Assembly: GCA_964406575.1 (NCBI GenBank)
Contig: CAYOSH010000027.1
Span: 1 to 52,844 of the forward strand
Length of the DNA: 52,844 nt
Reading direction: 5' to 3'
From: WTAW01 sp964406575
Lineage (GTDB): Bacteria; Acidobacteriota; Aminicenantia; Aminicenantales; Aminicenantaceae
Positions 7,789 through 17,343 of this stretch are shown piece by piece. Below the pieces are notes generated by a model. That model saw only the letters and a list, made by a program, of their open reading frames with translations, was not told the DNA's origin and searched no databases. The translations under genes and the position numbers were made by a program. Positions within the stretch are counted from its first letter, which is position 1. Each line of letters opens with the position of its first letter.

Positions 7789-9254
7789 AAGATACCCAAA
7801 AAGACCGCCCAACGGAAGAAACAAAAGAAAAGGAACTCAGGAGAAACAAAGAAGCCGTTGACCTGCTCTTCCGGCTCAACTGGGCCTGTCGGATCTCAAA
7901 AATCTATGAGCCCAATAACCTCATTTTTGTCCGTCAGATAAAACTGCTCCATAACATGCTCCAGAAACCCATCGAAGAGGACGGGGAAGCAACTTTCAAG
8001 ATCAGACAGAACACGCTCTTGCTTAACGATATAAAGCTCAAGTTCGGTTTTTCGAGTTACTTCCTCCTCAAATATGTGATCGAAGAATTCAACGAGAGAG
8101 AGATCGGTATCCTCACTTTTTCCCCAGGTCTAGCGGAAGAGGAGCTGAAAAACTTCGTCATCCTATTTACACAAAATGCTGTAGACAAAGAAAACCCTCT
8201 TGGCCATTTCCGTAAAAAATGCGACGCAGCCGGAATCCAACACATCCATATGGAACAGATCTCGGCTCACGACCAAACTGGCTCCAAGAAAAAAGATGCC
8301 ATGAAAATGTACTTTTTGAGCATCACCCATCTGAAAGAAATTTTCGAAAAATACCAAAAGGAAGACAGGATCCCCTTGGTCACAACCAGAAGGCTGATGC
8401 AGGTTTTGTTCAACAACATCGCTGACAACGAGACTTTTATGCACGGCTTAACGACGATCAAAAACTTCGACGAATACACGCTGAACCACTCGGTGAACGT
8501 CTGTCTCCTCTCCATATCATTGGGGAAAAGACTGGGCCTAGACAGAAACGAACTCATGGATCTCGGGATCAGTGCATTTTTTCATGATTACGGAAAACTT
8601 GACATCCCCAAAGAGATCCTGCTCAAACCGGGGCGATTGGATGACAAAGAAAGAGAGATCATTGAGCATCATCCGCGATACGGCGCAGAAAAGCTCATCC
8701 GGATGAAAACTTCGGGAAACTTGCCTCTCCTCGCTATCAACGTGGCCTTGGAGCACCATGCCCAAGAGGGAAAAGGAGGATACCCCAAATACACGAAAAA
8801 GAAACACATCAACCTCTTCAGTAAGATCGTTAAAATCGCCGATGTTTTTGATGCGATCACAACCAAAAGGCCATACCGAAACAGAGATTTTTCTAGAGAT
8901 GAGGCGCTATCCATGATGCTAGAGAAAAGTGGCAAAGAATTCGATCCTCTCATCCTGAAGCTGTTTGTCAACATGATCGGCGCACGCCCCGTCGGCACTC
9001 TAGTGCTCCTGAATACGGGTGAAATTGGGATCATTTTCGAGACGAGTGAAGACCCGGCGAACACGGTGCGGCCCAAAGTTAAACTCATTACGGATCGAGA
9101 GGGCAACAAAATTGACGGGGAGGTCGTAGATCTCTCCGATAGAGATCCTGAGACAAACGCATTCCAAAGAACCATCATAAAAAACCTGGACAACAACACA
9201 TACAATATTCCCATACCGGATTATTTTGTGGCGGCTGCAGATGAATCCTTATAA
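7785..9254 (+). CDS. HD-GYP domain protein (putative cyclic-di-GMP phosphodiesterase)
   Basis: The ATG at 7785 overlaps the previous stop and follows GGAG by seven bases; 489 residues. The C-terminal half is an HD-GYP domain: 'NHSVNV', the HD pair in 'FFHDYGKLDIPKEIL' (about residues 266-267), 'EHHPRYGAEKL', and 'LEHHAQEGKGGYP' (GYP near residue 330), then 'IADVFDAITTKRPYR'. Such enzymes hydrolyse c-di-GMP to GMP in the cytoplasm. The N-terminal ~150 residues resemble the corresponding part of the upstream protein ('EPNNLIF...', 'LLLNDIKLKFGF', 'GILTFSPGLAEEELKNFVILF'). A ~60-residue domain follows the HD-GYP core. With three PilZ-like proteins in the window, c-di-GMP signalling is likely active here. 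Confidence 0.88.
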   Translation: MKDTQKDRPTEETKEKELRRNKEAVDLLFRLNWACRISKIYEPNNLIFVRQIKLLHNMLQKPIEEDGEATFKIRQNTLLLNDIKLKFGFSSYFLLKYVIEEFNEREIGILTFSPGLAEEELKNFVILFTQNAVDKENPLGHFRKKCDAAGIQHIHMEQISAHDQTGSKKKDAMKMYFLSITHLKEIFEKYQKEDRIPLVTTRRLMQVLFNNIADNETFMHGLTTIKNFDEYTLNHSVNVCLLSISLGKRLGLDRNELMDLGISAFFHDYGKLDIPKEILLKPGRLDDKEREIIEHHPRYGAEKLIRMKTSGNLPLLAINVALEHHAQEGKGGYPKYTKKKHINLFSKIVKIADVFDAITTKRPYRNRDFSRDEALSMMLEKSGKEFDPLILKLFVNMIGARPVGTLVLLNTGEIGIIFETSEDPANTVRPKVKLITDREGNKIDGEVVDLSDRDPETNAFQRTIIKNLDNNTYNIPIPDYFVAAADESL

Positions 9255-9289
9255 AGAATAAGGGCAATTCTTTCTTATGTAGAATCCGG

Positions 9290-9308
9290 TCCCCGAACGG
9301 ACCGTTAA
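9290..9308. other. GC-rich hairpin after the HD-GYP gene
   Basis: CGGTCC and GGACCG form a six-pair stem around a six-base loop, followed by TTAAAAAAAA. It ends the HEAT/HD-GYP transcription unit in position, but the tract after the stem is A-rich rather than T-rich, so it is not a standard intrinsic terminator. Confidence 0.35.
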
Positions 9309-9400
9309 AAAAAACCGAGTGTTAACAAGAGCTTTTTCCCTTTATTAAACATCGCCCATCGCTATTTCCCGCAAAGTATAGCCCTGAAAAATCTTTTTCA

Positions 9401-9429
9401 TTCCAATTTAGAGATGGGAATTTTATAAT
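9401..9429 (+). promoter_or_regulatory. Candidate promoter of the acyl-CoA synthetase gene
   Basis: TATAAT at 9424-9429 is a perfect -10 box, with the poor -35 TTCCAA (9401-9406) at 17-bp spacing. It lies 31 bases before the ATG at 9461. The ribosome binding site is AAGGAAC at 9449-9455. Confidence 0.4.
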
Positions 9430-9460
9430 GAAGAAAAACCTATGATTTCAAGGAACTGAA

Positions 9461-11611
9461 ATGAGAAACAAAGATAAGCTGGATGCGATCTTCCACCCCA
9501 AAACACTCGCAGTCATCGGGGCTTCCCGAGAGCCGGGAAGCGTGGGCCATTCTCTACTGGCCAAGATCATCGACAGCCGTTTCCAGGGCATTGTTTACCC
9601 CGTCAACCCGAACGCAAAGGGAATACTGGGAATCAAGTCTTACCCGAACGTCACCGAAATCCCCGACATCGTTGACCTGGCTGTTGTCATCGTCCCTGCT
9701 CATCTTGTCCCAACAATCCTCGAAGAATGCGGCCAAAAGAATATCAAGGGTGCGATTGTCATATCCGCGGGATTTAAGGAGATCGGTGGCGAAGGGATTG
9801 CGCTTGAAAATAAAGTCAGAAACATCATCGCAAACTACAACATCGCGCTGGTCGGCCCGAACTGTCTGGGTGTGATCAACGCAGACCCATCCACTTCATT
9901 GAACGCAACCTTCGGCACACAGATGCCGCTGGTAGGGAACATCGCTTTTATGTCACAGAGTGGGGCCCTTTGTGTGGCGGTCCTGGATTACGCTATTGAA
10001 TCTAACGTCGGTTTTTCCAAATTCATCAGCATGGGAAATAAGGCCGGGATCAATGAGAACGAATTGCTCCTCTACTTGAAAGAGGATCCCAAAACAGATG
10101 TCATCTTGATGTATCTTGAAGACCTGGTGGATGGCCGGGAGTTCATGTCAATCGCCAGAGAGATCACGACCCACCCCAAAAACCCCAAGCCAATCATCGC
10201 CCTCAAAGCGGGTCGGACTCTATTAGGAGCCAAAGCGGCATCATCACACACAGGTTCGCTCGCTGGATCGGATAAGGTCTACAACGCCATCTTTGACCAG
10301 TGCGGAGTCCTCAGGGGGGATACGCTGGAAGAGATCTTTGATTACGTGAAGGCGTTCTCCAGTCAACCCCTGCCACTGGGTGAGAATGTCGCGATCATCA
10401 CCAACTCTGGAGGACCCGGAATCCTCGCAACGGATGCCTGTATCCAGCATGGATTGAAAATCGCTCAATTCACAAACAGCACAAAAAGAGCCCTTAAAAA
10501 AATCCTCCCCCCAACCGCCAGTTTAAACAATCCCGTGGACTTGATCGCAGAGGCACAACACAAACAATATGAAGCTACACTTAAAGAGATCTTATCTCAG
10601 AAGGATATTCATTCTGCCATGGTCATCCTCACCCCGACCTCTTTTACGGACGTGGAAAAAATCTCCTGGGCCATAGTCAAGGCGACCAAGTTACAAAAAA
10701 AGCCTTTGGTCTGTTGTTATCTGGGTGTTTATGATGTCTCCAAAGGCATTGATATTCTCGAAAAGAACGGTATTCCTGCCTACAGATTTCCCGAATCTGC
10801 AGCAAAAGTGCTCTCCGTAATGGCACATTTCACCCAATGGCTCGCCCGGCCAAAAACTGGAATCAAAACATACGAGGTCAAAAGGACAAAAGCGAAAAAT
10901 ATCATTCGGTCTGTTCAGGACCAGGGACGCGCTTTCCTGTTGGAGCACGAGGCCTACGATGTCTTGAAAGCTTATGGATTCCCCGTGATTCGATCGGAAA
11001 TAGCGACAAACGTGCGCCAAGCCGAAGAAGCTGCGCAAAAGCTTGGCTTTCCTGTCGTCCTGAAAATCATTTCTCCAGATATCCTCCACAAATTCGACTT
11101 TGGAGGCGTTTTACTCAACATCAAGAATAAAAAGGAAGTCAGAGCCGCATATAACAGGATCAATCATAATATCAGGAAAAACAAGCCTCAGGCTAAGATC
11201 ATCGGGGTGATTGTGGAGAGAATGGTCCCCCCCGGCAAAGAGATCATCCTCGGAATGAGTCGAGACCCTCAATTCGGCCCCATTTTGATGTTCGGATTGG
11301 GCGGCACATACGTTGAAGCTTTAGAAGATGTGACATTTCGATTGGCTCCAATAAGGGAGCTCACTGCATCCATCATGATCAAAAAAACCAAGACCCACAA
11401 GATTCTGGATGGATTCCGCGGAGGACCAGTTTATGACTTTGGAGCCATCGAAGAATGCCTCAAACGGCTCTCTCAACTCGTGACTGATATCGAAGAGATC
11501 AAAGAGCTCGACATCAATCCGCTCATGGTCTACGAAAAAGGAAAAGGTTGTACCATCGTCGATGCACGAATCATCCTGAACAACGCCTTCGCTCCTTCAG
11601 ATAATATTTGA
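9461..11611 (+). CDS. ADP-forming acetate/acyl-CoA ligase, alpha-beta fusion
   Basis: This 716-residue protein is an NDP-forming acyl-CoA synthetase, which converts acyl-CoA + ADP + phosphate to acid + CoA + ATP and is a substrate-level ATP source in fermenters of amino acids and sugars. Order of domains: CoA-binding Rossmann domain (residues ~1-130, 'LAVIGASREPGSVGHSL'), succinyl-CoA-ligase-like domains with the phosphohistidine segment 'ASSHTGSLAG' (His263), then an ATP-grasp beta portion (~490-716) with 'LKIISPDILHKFDFGGV' and 'ELDINPLMV'. Alpha and beta are fused in one chain, as in many bacteria, while several archaea split them. The exact acyl substrate cannot be read from the sequence. 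Confidence 0.92.
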   Translation: MRNKDKLDAIFHPKTLAVIGASREPGSVGHSLLAKIIDSRFQGIVYPVNPNAKGILGIKSYPNVTEIPDIVDLAVVIVPAHLVPTILEECGQKNIKGAIVISAGFKEIGGEGIALENKVRNIIANYNIALVGPNCLGVINADPSTSLNATFGTQMPLVGNIAFMSQSGALCVAVLDYAIESNVGFSKFISMGNKAGINENELLLYLKEDPKTDVILMYLEDLVDGREFMSIAREITTHPKNPKPIIALKAGRTLLGAKAASSHTGSLAGSDKVYNAIFDQCGVLRGDTLEEIFDYVKAFSSQPLPLGENVAIITNSGGPGILATDACIQHGLKIAQFTNSTKRALKKILPPTASLNNPVDLIAEAQHKQYEATLKEILSQKDIHSAMVILTPTSFTDVEKISWAIVKATKLQKKPLVCCYLGVYDVSKGIDILEKNGIPAYRFPESAAKVLSVMAHFTQWLARPKTGIKTYEVKRTKAKNIIRSVQDQGRAFLLEHEAYDVLKAYGFPVIRSEIATNVRQAEEAAQKLGFPVVLKIISPDILHKFDFGGVLLNIKNKKEVRAAYNRINHNIRKNKPQAKIIGVIVERMVPPGKEIILGMSRDPQFGPILMFGLGGTYVEALEDVTFRLAPIRELTASIMIKKTKTHKILDGFRGGPVYDFGAIEECLKRLSQLVTDIEEIKELDINPLMVYEKGKGCTIVDARIILNNAFAPSDNI

Positions 11612-11635
11612 CTTTCTTTTCGGTGTGTTTATAAT
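11608..11635 (+). promoter_or_regulatory. Strong sigma-70-type promoter of the phosphodiesterase cluster
   Basis: TTGACT (11608-11613) and TATAAT (11630-11635) are 16 bp apart, one of the best consensus matches in the window. The -35 box overlaps the stop codon of the preceding acyl-CoA ligase gene. The leader down to ATG 11763 is about 120 bases. It contains the small hairpin CACAC-TAA-GTGTG (about 11726-11738) and a perfect palindrome ATAATCCGGATTAT (11739-11752) just before the ribosome binding site, either of which could affect translation. Confidence 0.6.
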
Positions 11636-11762
11636 AGACTAGTTTAATAGTAGTGTTTTGCTTGGATTATTCAAGGGTCGCGTTTGGCAGAGATAAAAGC
11701 ACAGCATATGACGCTGGGGCACATCACACTAAGTGTGGATAATCCGGATTATTGGAGAGCGA

Positions 11763-13058
11763 ATGGGTCTATTTAAAAGAAAGACGAAGTCGAGAGTGTG
11801 TGTTGTCGGCATGGATGGAGTTCCGTATTCTATGCTCCAAGACCTAGCACGGAAGGGAGTCATGCCCACCATAAACACCCTGATCAACTCGGGACATCTG
11901 CACAAAATGAAAGCCAGTCTTCCTGAGATCTCATCGGTCAGCTGGACGAATTTTATGACAGGGACAAATCCGGGAACTCATGGCATTTTTGGTTTTACAG
12001 ACCTTAAAGAACACACATACGACCTTTGCTTCCCGAACTTCAGTGATATCAAAACAGAAACATTCTGGGACAAGCTCGGTGACCAGAAGAAGATGTCCGT
12101 TATCATCAACCAGCCTTCCACCTATCCGGCCCGGAAGATCAATGGCATTCTCATATCAGGTTTTGTGGCTATCGAAATGGCCAAAGCTGTCTTTCCCCTT
12201 GCCCTTAAAGAACCTCTAGAGAAAATGGGATATCAGATCGACATCGATACGGCCAGAGCCAGAGAAGACCACGAATTCTTATGGCAAGACCTGGCCCGAA
12301 CCTTAGAGGGCCGGCACAAGGCCTTTGGCTCTCTGTGGGAGACCGACTGGGATTATTTCGAGATCGTGATCACAGGAACAGACAGGCTGCAACATTTTCT
12401 GTGGGATGCCTACAAAGATGAAAACCACATCTACCACACAAACTTTCTCGATTATTACCGGCAATTGGATAGATTCATCGAAAAAATCGTGGACGCTTTC
12501 ACTGCACAGAAAGATGGAGATGATAGATTGTATCTTCTTTCTGACCATGGCTTCGCAGGCATAAAGCAAGAAGTCTACTTGAATGTCTGGCTCGAACAGG
12601 AGGGATATCTCAGTTTCGATACATCCTCGCCTAAAGACTTATCCGATATAAGTGCCACCTCCCGAGCCTTTACGATGGATCCCAACCGCATATACCTCAA
12701 TCTGAAAGACAAATTTCCCGAAGGACCTATCGGTCTTTCAGAAAAACAAGCCCTCAAGCAAGAAATTACAGAGAGGCTCAAAGGATTAGAGTTTGAGGGG
12801 CAAAAAGTCGTCAGGGAAGTGTTTGATGCAGAAGAAATTTATTCCGGTCCGCATGTGGCTTCAGGCCCAGATTTGATCGTCCTTTCCGAATACGGTTACG
12901 ATATGAAGGGTTCCGTTAAGAAAAAAGAGTTATTCGGGCGCTCAAACCTGCAGGGGATGCACACTTGGGATGATGCGTTTTTCTGGGCCAATACGGAAAA
13001 AGGAAAGGACCTGTCCATTTCTGATTTATCCGGTATCATAATGGAGAACTTTGCATGA
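11763..13058 (+). CDS. Alkaline-phosphatase-superfamily phosphodiesterase, predicted cytoplasmic
   Basis: The start at ATG 11763 has GGAG at 11754-11757; 431 residues. It has the type I phosphodiesterase/nucleotide pyrophosphatase (PF01663-type) metal set: Asp18 in 'VVGMDGVP', a predicted Ser57 nucleophile in 'SSVSWTNFMTGTNPGTHGIF', 'TDRLQH', 'LSDHGF' and a late His in 'LQGMHTWDD'. There is no signal peptide or membrane segment, so it should act in the cytoplasm, unlike its two downstream paralogues. Family members hydrolyse phosphodiesters or phosphomonoesters or transfer phospho-groups; the substrate is unknown. Its TGA overlaps the next ATG, giving translational coupling. Confidence 0.85.
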   Translation: MGLFKRKTKSRVCVVGMDGVPYSMLQDLARKGVMPTINTLINSGHLHKMKASLPEISSVSWTNFMTGTNPGTHGIFGFTDLKEHTYDLCFPNFSDIKTETFWDKLGDQKKMSVIINQPSTYPARKINGILISGFVAIEMAKAVFPLALKEPLEKMGYQIDIDTARAREDHEFLWQDLARTLEGRHKAFGSLWETDWDYFEIVITGTDRLQHFLWDAYKDENHIYHTNFLDYYRQLDRFIEKIVDAFTAQKDGDDRLYLLSDHGFAGIKQEVYLNVWLEQEGYLSFDTSSPKDLSDISATSRAFTMDPNRIYLNLKDKFPEGPIGLSEKQALKQEITERLKGLEFEGQKVVREVFDAEEIYSGPHVASGPDLIVLSEYGYDMKGSVKKKELFGRSNLQGMHTWDDAFFWANTEKGKDLSISDLSGIIMENFA

Positions 13059-15265
13059 GGGAACAGATGGAGAGAATGTTTGGTTTTCGGTCTGTTCAGG
13101 AAACGGACCCTGCACCGATAGAGAAAAACCTATCCGCGTACCCACAAAAAAAACTGCTTTTCCTTATTTTGATTTTTTGTGCCCTAACTCTTCCCCTGAA
13201 AGCCTACATCGGCCCAGGAGCGGGTTTTGCCTTTCTCTCTTCGTTTCTTGTCCTGTTCTTAACATTTTTCCTCGCTATTTTTTCGTTCCTCTCCTGGCCT
13301 TTCCGTCTTCTTATGCGTCTTCTCAGAGGCCAAAAAGCATACAAAAAGAGTCAAATCGATCAACTGGTAATCGTGGGATTGGATGGCATGGAGCCAACTC
13401 TTGTCGAAAAATTCATGGGAGAGGGAAAACTCCCGAACCTCAGCAAGCTCAAAAAGGAAGGCACCTATGCCCGGCTAAAAACAACCACCCCTGCCATATC
13501 CCCGGTAGCCTGGTCCTCGTTCATGACTGGAAGCCATCCAGCAAAGCACAATATTTTTGACTTTCTCAGTCGCGATCCCAGGACATACCTTCCGGACCTG
13601 TCTTCTGCTAGGATCGGAAATCCCAAAAGATTTCTCCCCCTCGGGAAATACAATATCCCCCTTTCAAAACCAGAGATCAAAGGCATGCGCAAGAGCATCC
13701 CTTTTTGGAAGATCTTGGGCGACAGCGGCATCTTCTGCTCGGTCTTGAGAATCCCGATTACGTTTCCTCCCGAAAAATTCAAGGGGCACCTGCTTTCGGG
13801 CATGTGCGCACCAGACCTAAAGGGGAGCCAGGGCACTTTCTCTTACTACACATCGGAAACAGAGACGATCAAAAAACACGAGGGCGGGATGATGTTCCCT
13901 GTCACCCTGAATGGGGATACAATCGAGACTTATATTTCAGGCCCTGAGAATACACTTCTTAAAAAAGTCGAAGAGATGCGCCTTCCGATGATCATCCATT
14001 GCGATAAAGACAAAAATGAGGTGCACATCGAAGTGTCCGGCCAAACGGTGCATCTCAAAATCAAAACCTTTTCGGACTGGGTGAAAATCGCCTTTCGGCC
14101 GGGGTTGGGAATAAAAGTCAGGGCCATCTGCCGATTCTATGTGGCTGAGATTGAGCCTCACTTCAAGATGTATCTCACACCGCTCAACATCGACCCGGAA
14201 AAACCAGCCCTTCCCATATCTCACCCATTCATCTACTCCGTTTATCTAGCCAAACTCCTCGGGGATTATACGACCCTGGGAGAGGCTGATGACACATGGG
14301 CCCTCAATGAAGGCATATTGAATGAGGATTCCTTCATCAAACTGGCCTACGACAATCACAAGGAATCCGAGGACATGCTCTTCAACGCCATGGCCAAAAC
14401 AAAAAAGGGTGTTGTGGCCTGCTGGTTCCAGACTACAGACAGCATCCAGCATATGTTCTTTCGGTACTTGGACAACAAACACCCGGCCCTGAAGCACGGA
14501 CAAAGAGAGAAAAGCGCCAAAGTTATCGAAGACCTGTATAAAGACATGGATGATCTCGTGGGACGCGTGTTTAAAAAACTCAATAAAAACAGCATGCTCA
14601 TCGTAATGTCTGACCATGGTTTCAAATCCTTCCGCCGGGGAGTAAACGTCAACTCCTGGCTTTATGAGAATGGATATCTGCACCTCAAAGAAGGGAAACT
14701 GACGAGCGAGGAATGGTTCAAGGATGTCGATTGGAAACGGACTAAAGCCTACGGCCTAGGGCTGGGAGGCATTTATATCAATCAGAAGGGAAGAGAAGAA
14801 CAGGGAGTCGTCAACCCGGGGGAAGAGACGAAGAGATTGAAGGAAGATCTGATACAGAAACTCAACGGATTGGAGGACAGCGAGACGGGAGATGTAGCCA
14901 TAAACAAGCTCTTCGACAGGGATGAGATCCCTCCAGGGCCCTATAAAATCAACTGCCCGGACTTCATCGTTGGGTACAATGAGGGGTACAGAGCGTCGTG
15001 GGATTCGGTGACCGGTGTCGTCAATTCAACAATATTCGAGGACAACACTAAGGCCTGGAGCGGAGATCACTGCATCGACCCACGGCTTGTTCCCGGCATC
15101 ATCTTTTCAAACTTCAAGCTGAACACCACAGAGCCTTCGATCACAGATATTGCTCCAACAGCCCTAGAGCTCTTTGGCATTAAAGTCCCCCAGCACATGG
15201 ATGGACAGGTGTTGGTCGCTACGGAATCGGCTGAAATCCAGGAGACAACGCAGAGAAAAAGCTGA
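13055..15265 (+). CDS. Membrane-anchored alkaline-phosphatase-superfamily phosphodiesterase
   Basis: The 736-residue protein starts in an ATGA overlap with the preceding gene. Residues ~33-50 and ~55-90 are hydrophobic and contain 'AYIGPGAG', a motif often found at the membrane end of small bacterial membrane proteins. The catalytic domain follows: Asp110 in 'IVGLDGMEP', predicted nucleophile Ser149 in 'SPVAWSSFMTG', 'TTDSIQH', 'MSDHGF' and 'SGDHCIDP'. All expected metal ligands are present. Compared with the first paralogue it has a ~250-residue insertion between the nucleophile region and the TTDxxQH motif; the third paralogue shares that insertion, so these two are closer relatives. Location of the catalytic domain relative to the membrane is uncertain. 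Confidence 0.85.
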   Translation: MREQMERMFGFRSVQETDPAPIEKNLSAYPQKKLLFLILIFCALTLPLKAYIGPGAGFAFLSSFLVLFLTFFLAIFSFLSWPFRLLMRLLRGQKAYKKSQIDQLVIVGLDGMEPTLVEKFMGEGKLPNLSKLKKEGTYARLKTTTPAISPVAWSSFMTGSHPAKHNIFDFLSRDPRTYLPDLSSARIGNPKRFLPLGKYNIPLSKPEIKGMRKSIPFWKILGDSGIFCSVLRIPITFPPEKFKGHLLSGMCAPDLKGSQGTFSYYTSETETIKKHEGGMMFPVTLNGDTIETYISGPENTLLKKVEEMRLPMIIHCDKDKNEVHIEVSGQTVHLKIKTFSDWVKIAFRPGLGIKVRAICRFYVAEIEPHFKMYLTPLNIDPEKPALPISHPFIYSVYLAKLLGDYTTLGEADDTWALNEGILNEDSFIKLAYDNHKESEDMLFNAMAKTKKGVVACWFQTTDSIQHMFFRYLDNKHPALKHGQREKSAKVIEDLYKDMDDLVGRVFKKLNKNSMLIVMSDHGFKSFRRGVNVNSWLYENGYLHLKEGKLTSEEWFKDVDWKRTKAYGLGLGGIYINQKGREEQGVVNPGEETKRLKEDLIQKLNGLEDSETGDVAINKLFDRDEIPPGPYKINCPDFIVGYNEGYRASWDSVTGVVNSTIFEDNTKAWSGDHCIDPRLVPGIIFSNFKLNTTEPSITDIAPTALELFGIKVPQHMDGQVLVATESAEIQETTQRKS

Positions 15266-15273
15266 ACGATAAT

Positions 15274-15289
15274 ATCCGATCTTTCGGAT
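15274..15289 (+). other. Short hairpin between the second and third phosphodiesterase genes
   Basis: ATCCGA-TCTT-TCGGAT makes a perfect six-base-pair stem with a four-base loop just after the stop codon at 15265. No T-tract follows directly, so it may reduce read-through or stabilise mRNA ends rather than terminate. Confidence 0.35.
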
Positions 15290-15297
15290 CATCGATA

Positions 15298-15326
15298 TTT
15301 TCACCTTACCAGGTTGGTGGTATAAT
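15298..15326 (+). promoter_or_regulatory. Candidate internal promoter before the Tat-exported phosphodiesterase
   Basis: A perfect -10 box TATAAT at 15321-15326 has a TTTTCA at 15298-15303, 17 bp upstream. It lies 16 bases before the ATG at 15342. It could allow the third phosphodiesterase gene to be expressed separately from the first two. Confidence 0.4.
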
Positions 15327-15341
15327 AGGATAGAGAAAAAA

Positions 15342-17327
15342 ATGACAAACATAAATCGAAGACAATTCCTCAAGATGGGATTGACCGCTGGTTCTCTGCT
15401 TGCAGCCAACAGGTCATCCAGTCTTGTGACTAAAGTTTTTGGAAAAACCGAAACTGATAAAAAAATCATCATCCTCGGTTTTGACGGTATGGACCCGCAT
15501 CTTGTCGAGGTCTGGATGAAACAGGGATATCTTCCGGCATTCCAAAAATTGAGAACGATAGGATCCTTCACTCCTTTAGAGACTTCCAATCCTCCCCAGA
15601 GCCCAGTAGCCTGGTCCAATTTTATCACAGGAATGGACCCCGGCGGGCACGGCATATTTGATTTTATGCACAGGGATCCGCAACACTATATTCCTATTTT
15701 TTCAGCGGCAGAATCCACGGCCACCACAAGAACCCTTTCTATCGGCAACTATGAATTTCCCCTCTCTGGAGGAGAAGTCAAGAACTTGATAAAAGGGAAA
15801 GCATTCTGGCAGATCCTCGAAGAGTACGATATTCCGGCCACCATCTTCAAGATGCCTTCCAACTATCCTCCCGTTCCCACAAAACAGCGCACGCTCTCTG
15901 GCATGAACACGCCCGACCTGATGGGTTCTTACGGGATATGCAATTATTACACCACTGAATCTACCCGCATCAATGAAGACATCGGGGGAGCAAGAATTCA
16001 CGAAGTGTATGTCATCGGGAACAGAGTGGAAACCAAGCTCCCTGGACCTGAAAATGCATTCAAGAAGGACAAACCCGACTCGTTCATCGATTTTAAAGTC
16101 TATATCGATCCCGCAAATCCTGTGGCCAAGATATCCATCCAGGATCACGAATTCATTCTCAGAGTGGGAGAGTGGAGCGACTGGAAACGGATTCACTTCA
16201 ACATGATCCCCACCCAGAAAGTCAGCGGCATCTGCCATTTTTATCTCAAAGAAGTCAGGCCGGAATTCAAGCTCTATGTCTCCCCGATCAACATCGATCC
16301 AGCAAATCCGGCCTTGCCCATTTCAACTCCCGAAAGTTATGCTAAAGATCTTGAAAAAAAATTCGGCCCCTTTTACACCAAAGGTCTTCCAGGCGATTTT
16401 AACTCCATGAACAATAATCTCCTGGACGAAGGAGAATTTCTCGAGCAGGACAATCAGGTATTAAGCGAACGCATCGCTATGTTCGATTATGAGCTTGCGC
16501 GCTTTGATTCTGGACTGCTGTTCTATTATGTCTCCAGCACCGATCAGAGACAACACATGTTCTGGCGCCATCTCGACAAGCACAACCCCACATACGATCC
16601 TCTTTTGGCCGCAAAATACGAAAACACCATTCGCGATGTTTATGTGGAAGCCGATAAAATTCTGGATAAGGCTATGCAAAAGGTGGACAAGGATACAATC
16701 ATCATGGTTGTGTCCGACCACGGGTTCTCTCCTTTCCGATGGTCTTTCAACGCCAATACATGGCTGAAAGAGAACGGCTACCATAGTCTGATCAACCCCT
16801 GGAAGCAGGGAGAAGATCAGCTCTTCGTGAATACGGATTGGTCAAGAACCAAAGCTTACGCCTATGGCCTGAACAGCCTTTACATCAATCAAAAAGGACG
16901 GGAAGGCGAAGGGATCGTCTCTCCCGGCGCAGAGACGGAAAATCTCATCCGAGAAATTGCCAGCAAGCTTGAGGCATATGTCGATCCTAAAACGGGTGAG
17001 AGACCGGTCCTTAAAGCCTTTGCGGCAAAGGATATCTACACAGGAGCTCATGTGGATGAAGCCCCGGAAATCATCATTGGATTTAACAAAGGCTACCGCA
17101 TCTCCTGGTCATCTCCCATGGGAAGAATTCCTAAAAACATCATCGAAGACAACACAGAAAAATGGAGCGGCGATCACTGTATTGCTCCAGGGATCGTTCC
17201 AGGGATATTATTTATGAATCGGAAGATACAAGCGCAAGACCCAAAATTTCTAGACGTCAGTCCCACAATCCTTAAAATATTCGGGATAAATAAACCCAAA
17301 GAGATTACGGGAACATCCGTGACCTAA
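15342..17327 (+). CDS. Tat-exported alkaline-phosphatase-superfamily phosphodiesterase
   Basis: The 661-residue protein begins with a twin-arginine signal ('NRRQFLKMGLTAGSLLAA', residues ~5-22), so it should be folded in the cytoplasm, metal loaded and exported. The catalytic set is complete: Asp48 in 'ILGFDGMDP', predicted nucleophile Ser87 in 'SPVAWSNFITG', 'STDQRQH', 'VSDHGF' and 'SGDHCIAP'. It aligns along its length with the membrane-anchored paralogue just upstream ('FKLYVSPINIDP' against 'FKMYLTPLNIDP', 'NTWLKENGY' against 'NSWLYENGY'). Substrate unknown. Together with its two neighbours it suggests related chemistry performed on both sides of the inner membrane. Confidence 0.87.
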   Translation: MTNINRRQFLKMGLTAGSLLAANRSSSLVTKVFGKTETDKKIIILGFDGMDPHLVEVWMKQGYLPAFQKLRTIGSFTPLETSNPPQSPVAWSNFITGMDPGGHGIFDFMHRDPQHYIPIFSAAESTATTRTLSIGNYEFPLSGGEVKNLIKGKAFWQILEEYDIPATIFKMPSNYPPVPTKQRTLSGMNTPDLMGSYGICNYYTTESTRINEDIGGARIHEVYVIGNRVETKLPGPENAFKKDKPDSFIDFKVYIDPANPVAKISIQDHEFILRVGEWSDWKRIHFNMIPTQKVSGICHFYLKEVRPEFKLYVSPINIDPANPALPISTPESYAKDLEKKFGPFYTKGLPGDFNSMNNNLLDEGEFLEQDNQVLSERIAMFDYELARFDSGLLFYYVSSTDQRQHMFWRHLDKHNPTYDPLLAAKYENTIRDVYVEADKILDKAMQKVDKDTIIMVVSDHGFSPFRWSFNANTWLKENGYHSLINPWKQGEDQLFVNTDWSRTKAYAYGLNSLYINQKGREGEGIVSPGAETENLIREIASKLEAYVDPKTGERPVLKAFAAKDIYTGAHVDEAPEIIIGFNKGYRISWSSPMGRIPKNIIEDNTEKWSGDHCIAPGIVPGILFMNRKIQAQDPKFLDVSPTILKIFGINKPKEITGTSVT

Positions 17328-17343
17328 TTCCAAGGAGCGAATA

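Noticed and set aside
9290..9318. Intrinsic terminator after the HD-GYP gene
   Set aside because: Stem is good, but the following tract is TTAAAAAAAA instead of a T-run, so only a hairpin is reported.
13051..13560. Alternative plus-strand frame of 169 codons overlapping the second phosphodiesterase start
   Set aside because: It runs across the signal and catalytic Asp region of the real gene in another frame and has no features of its own.
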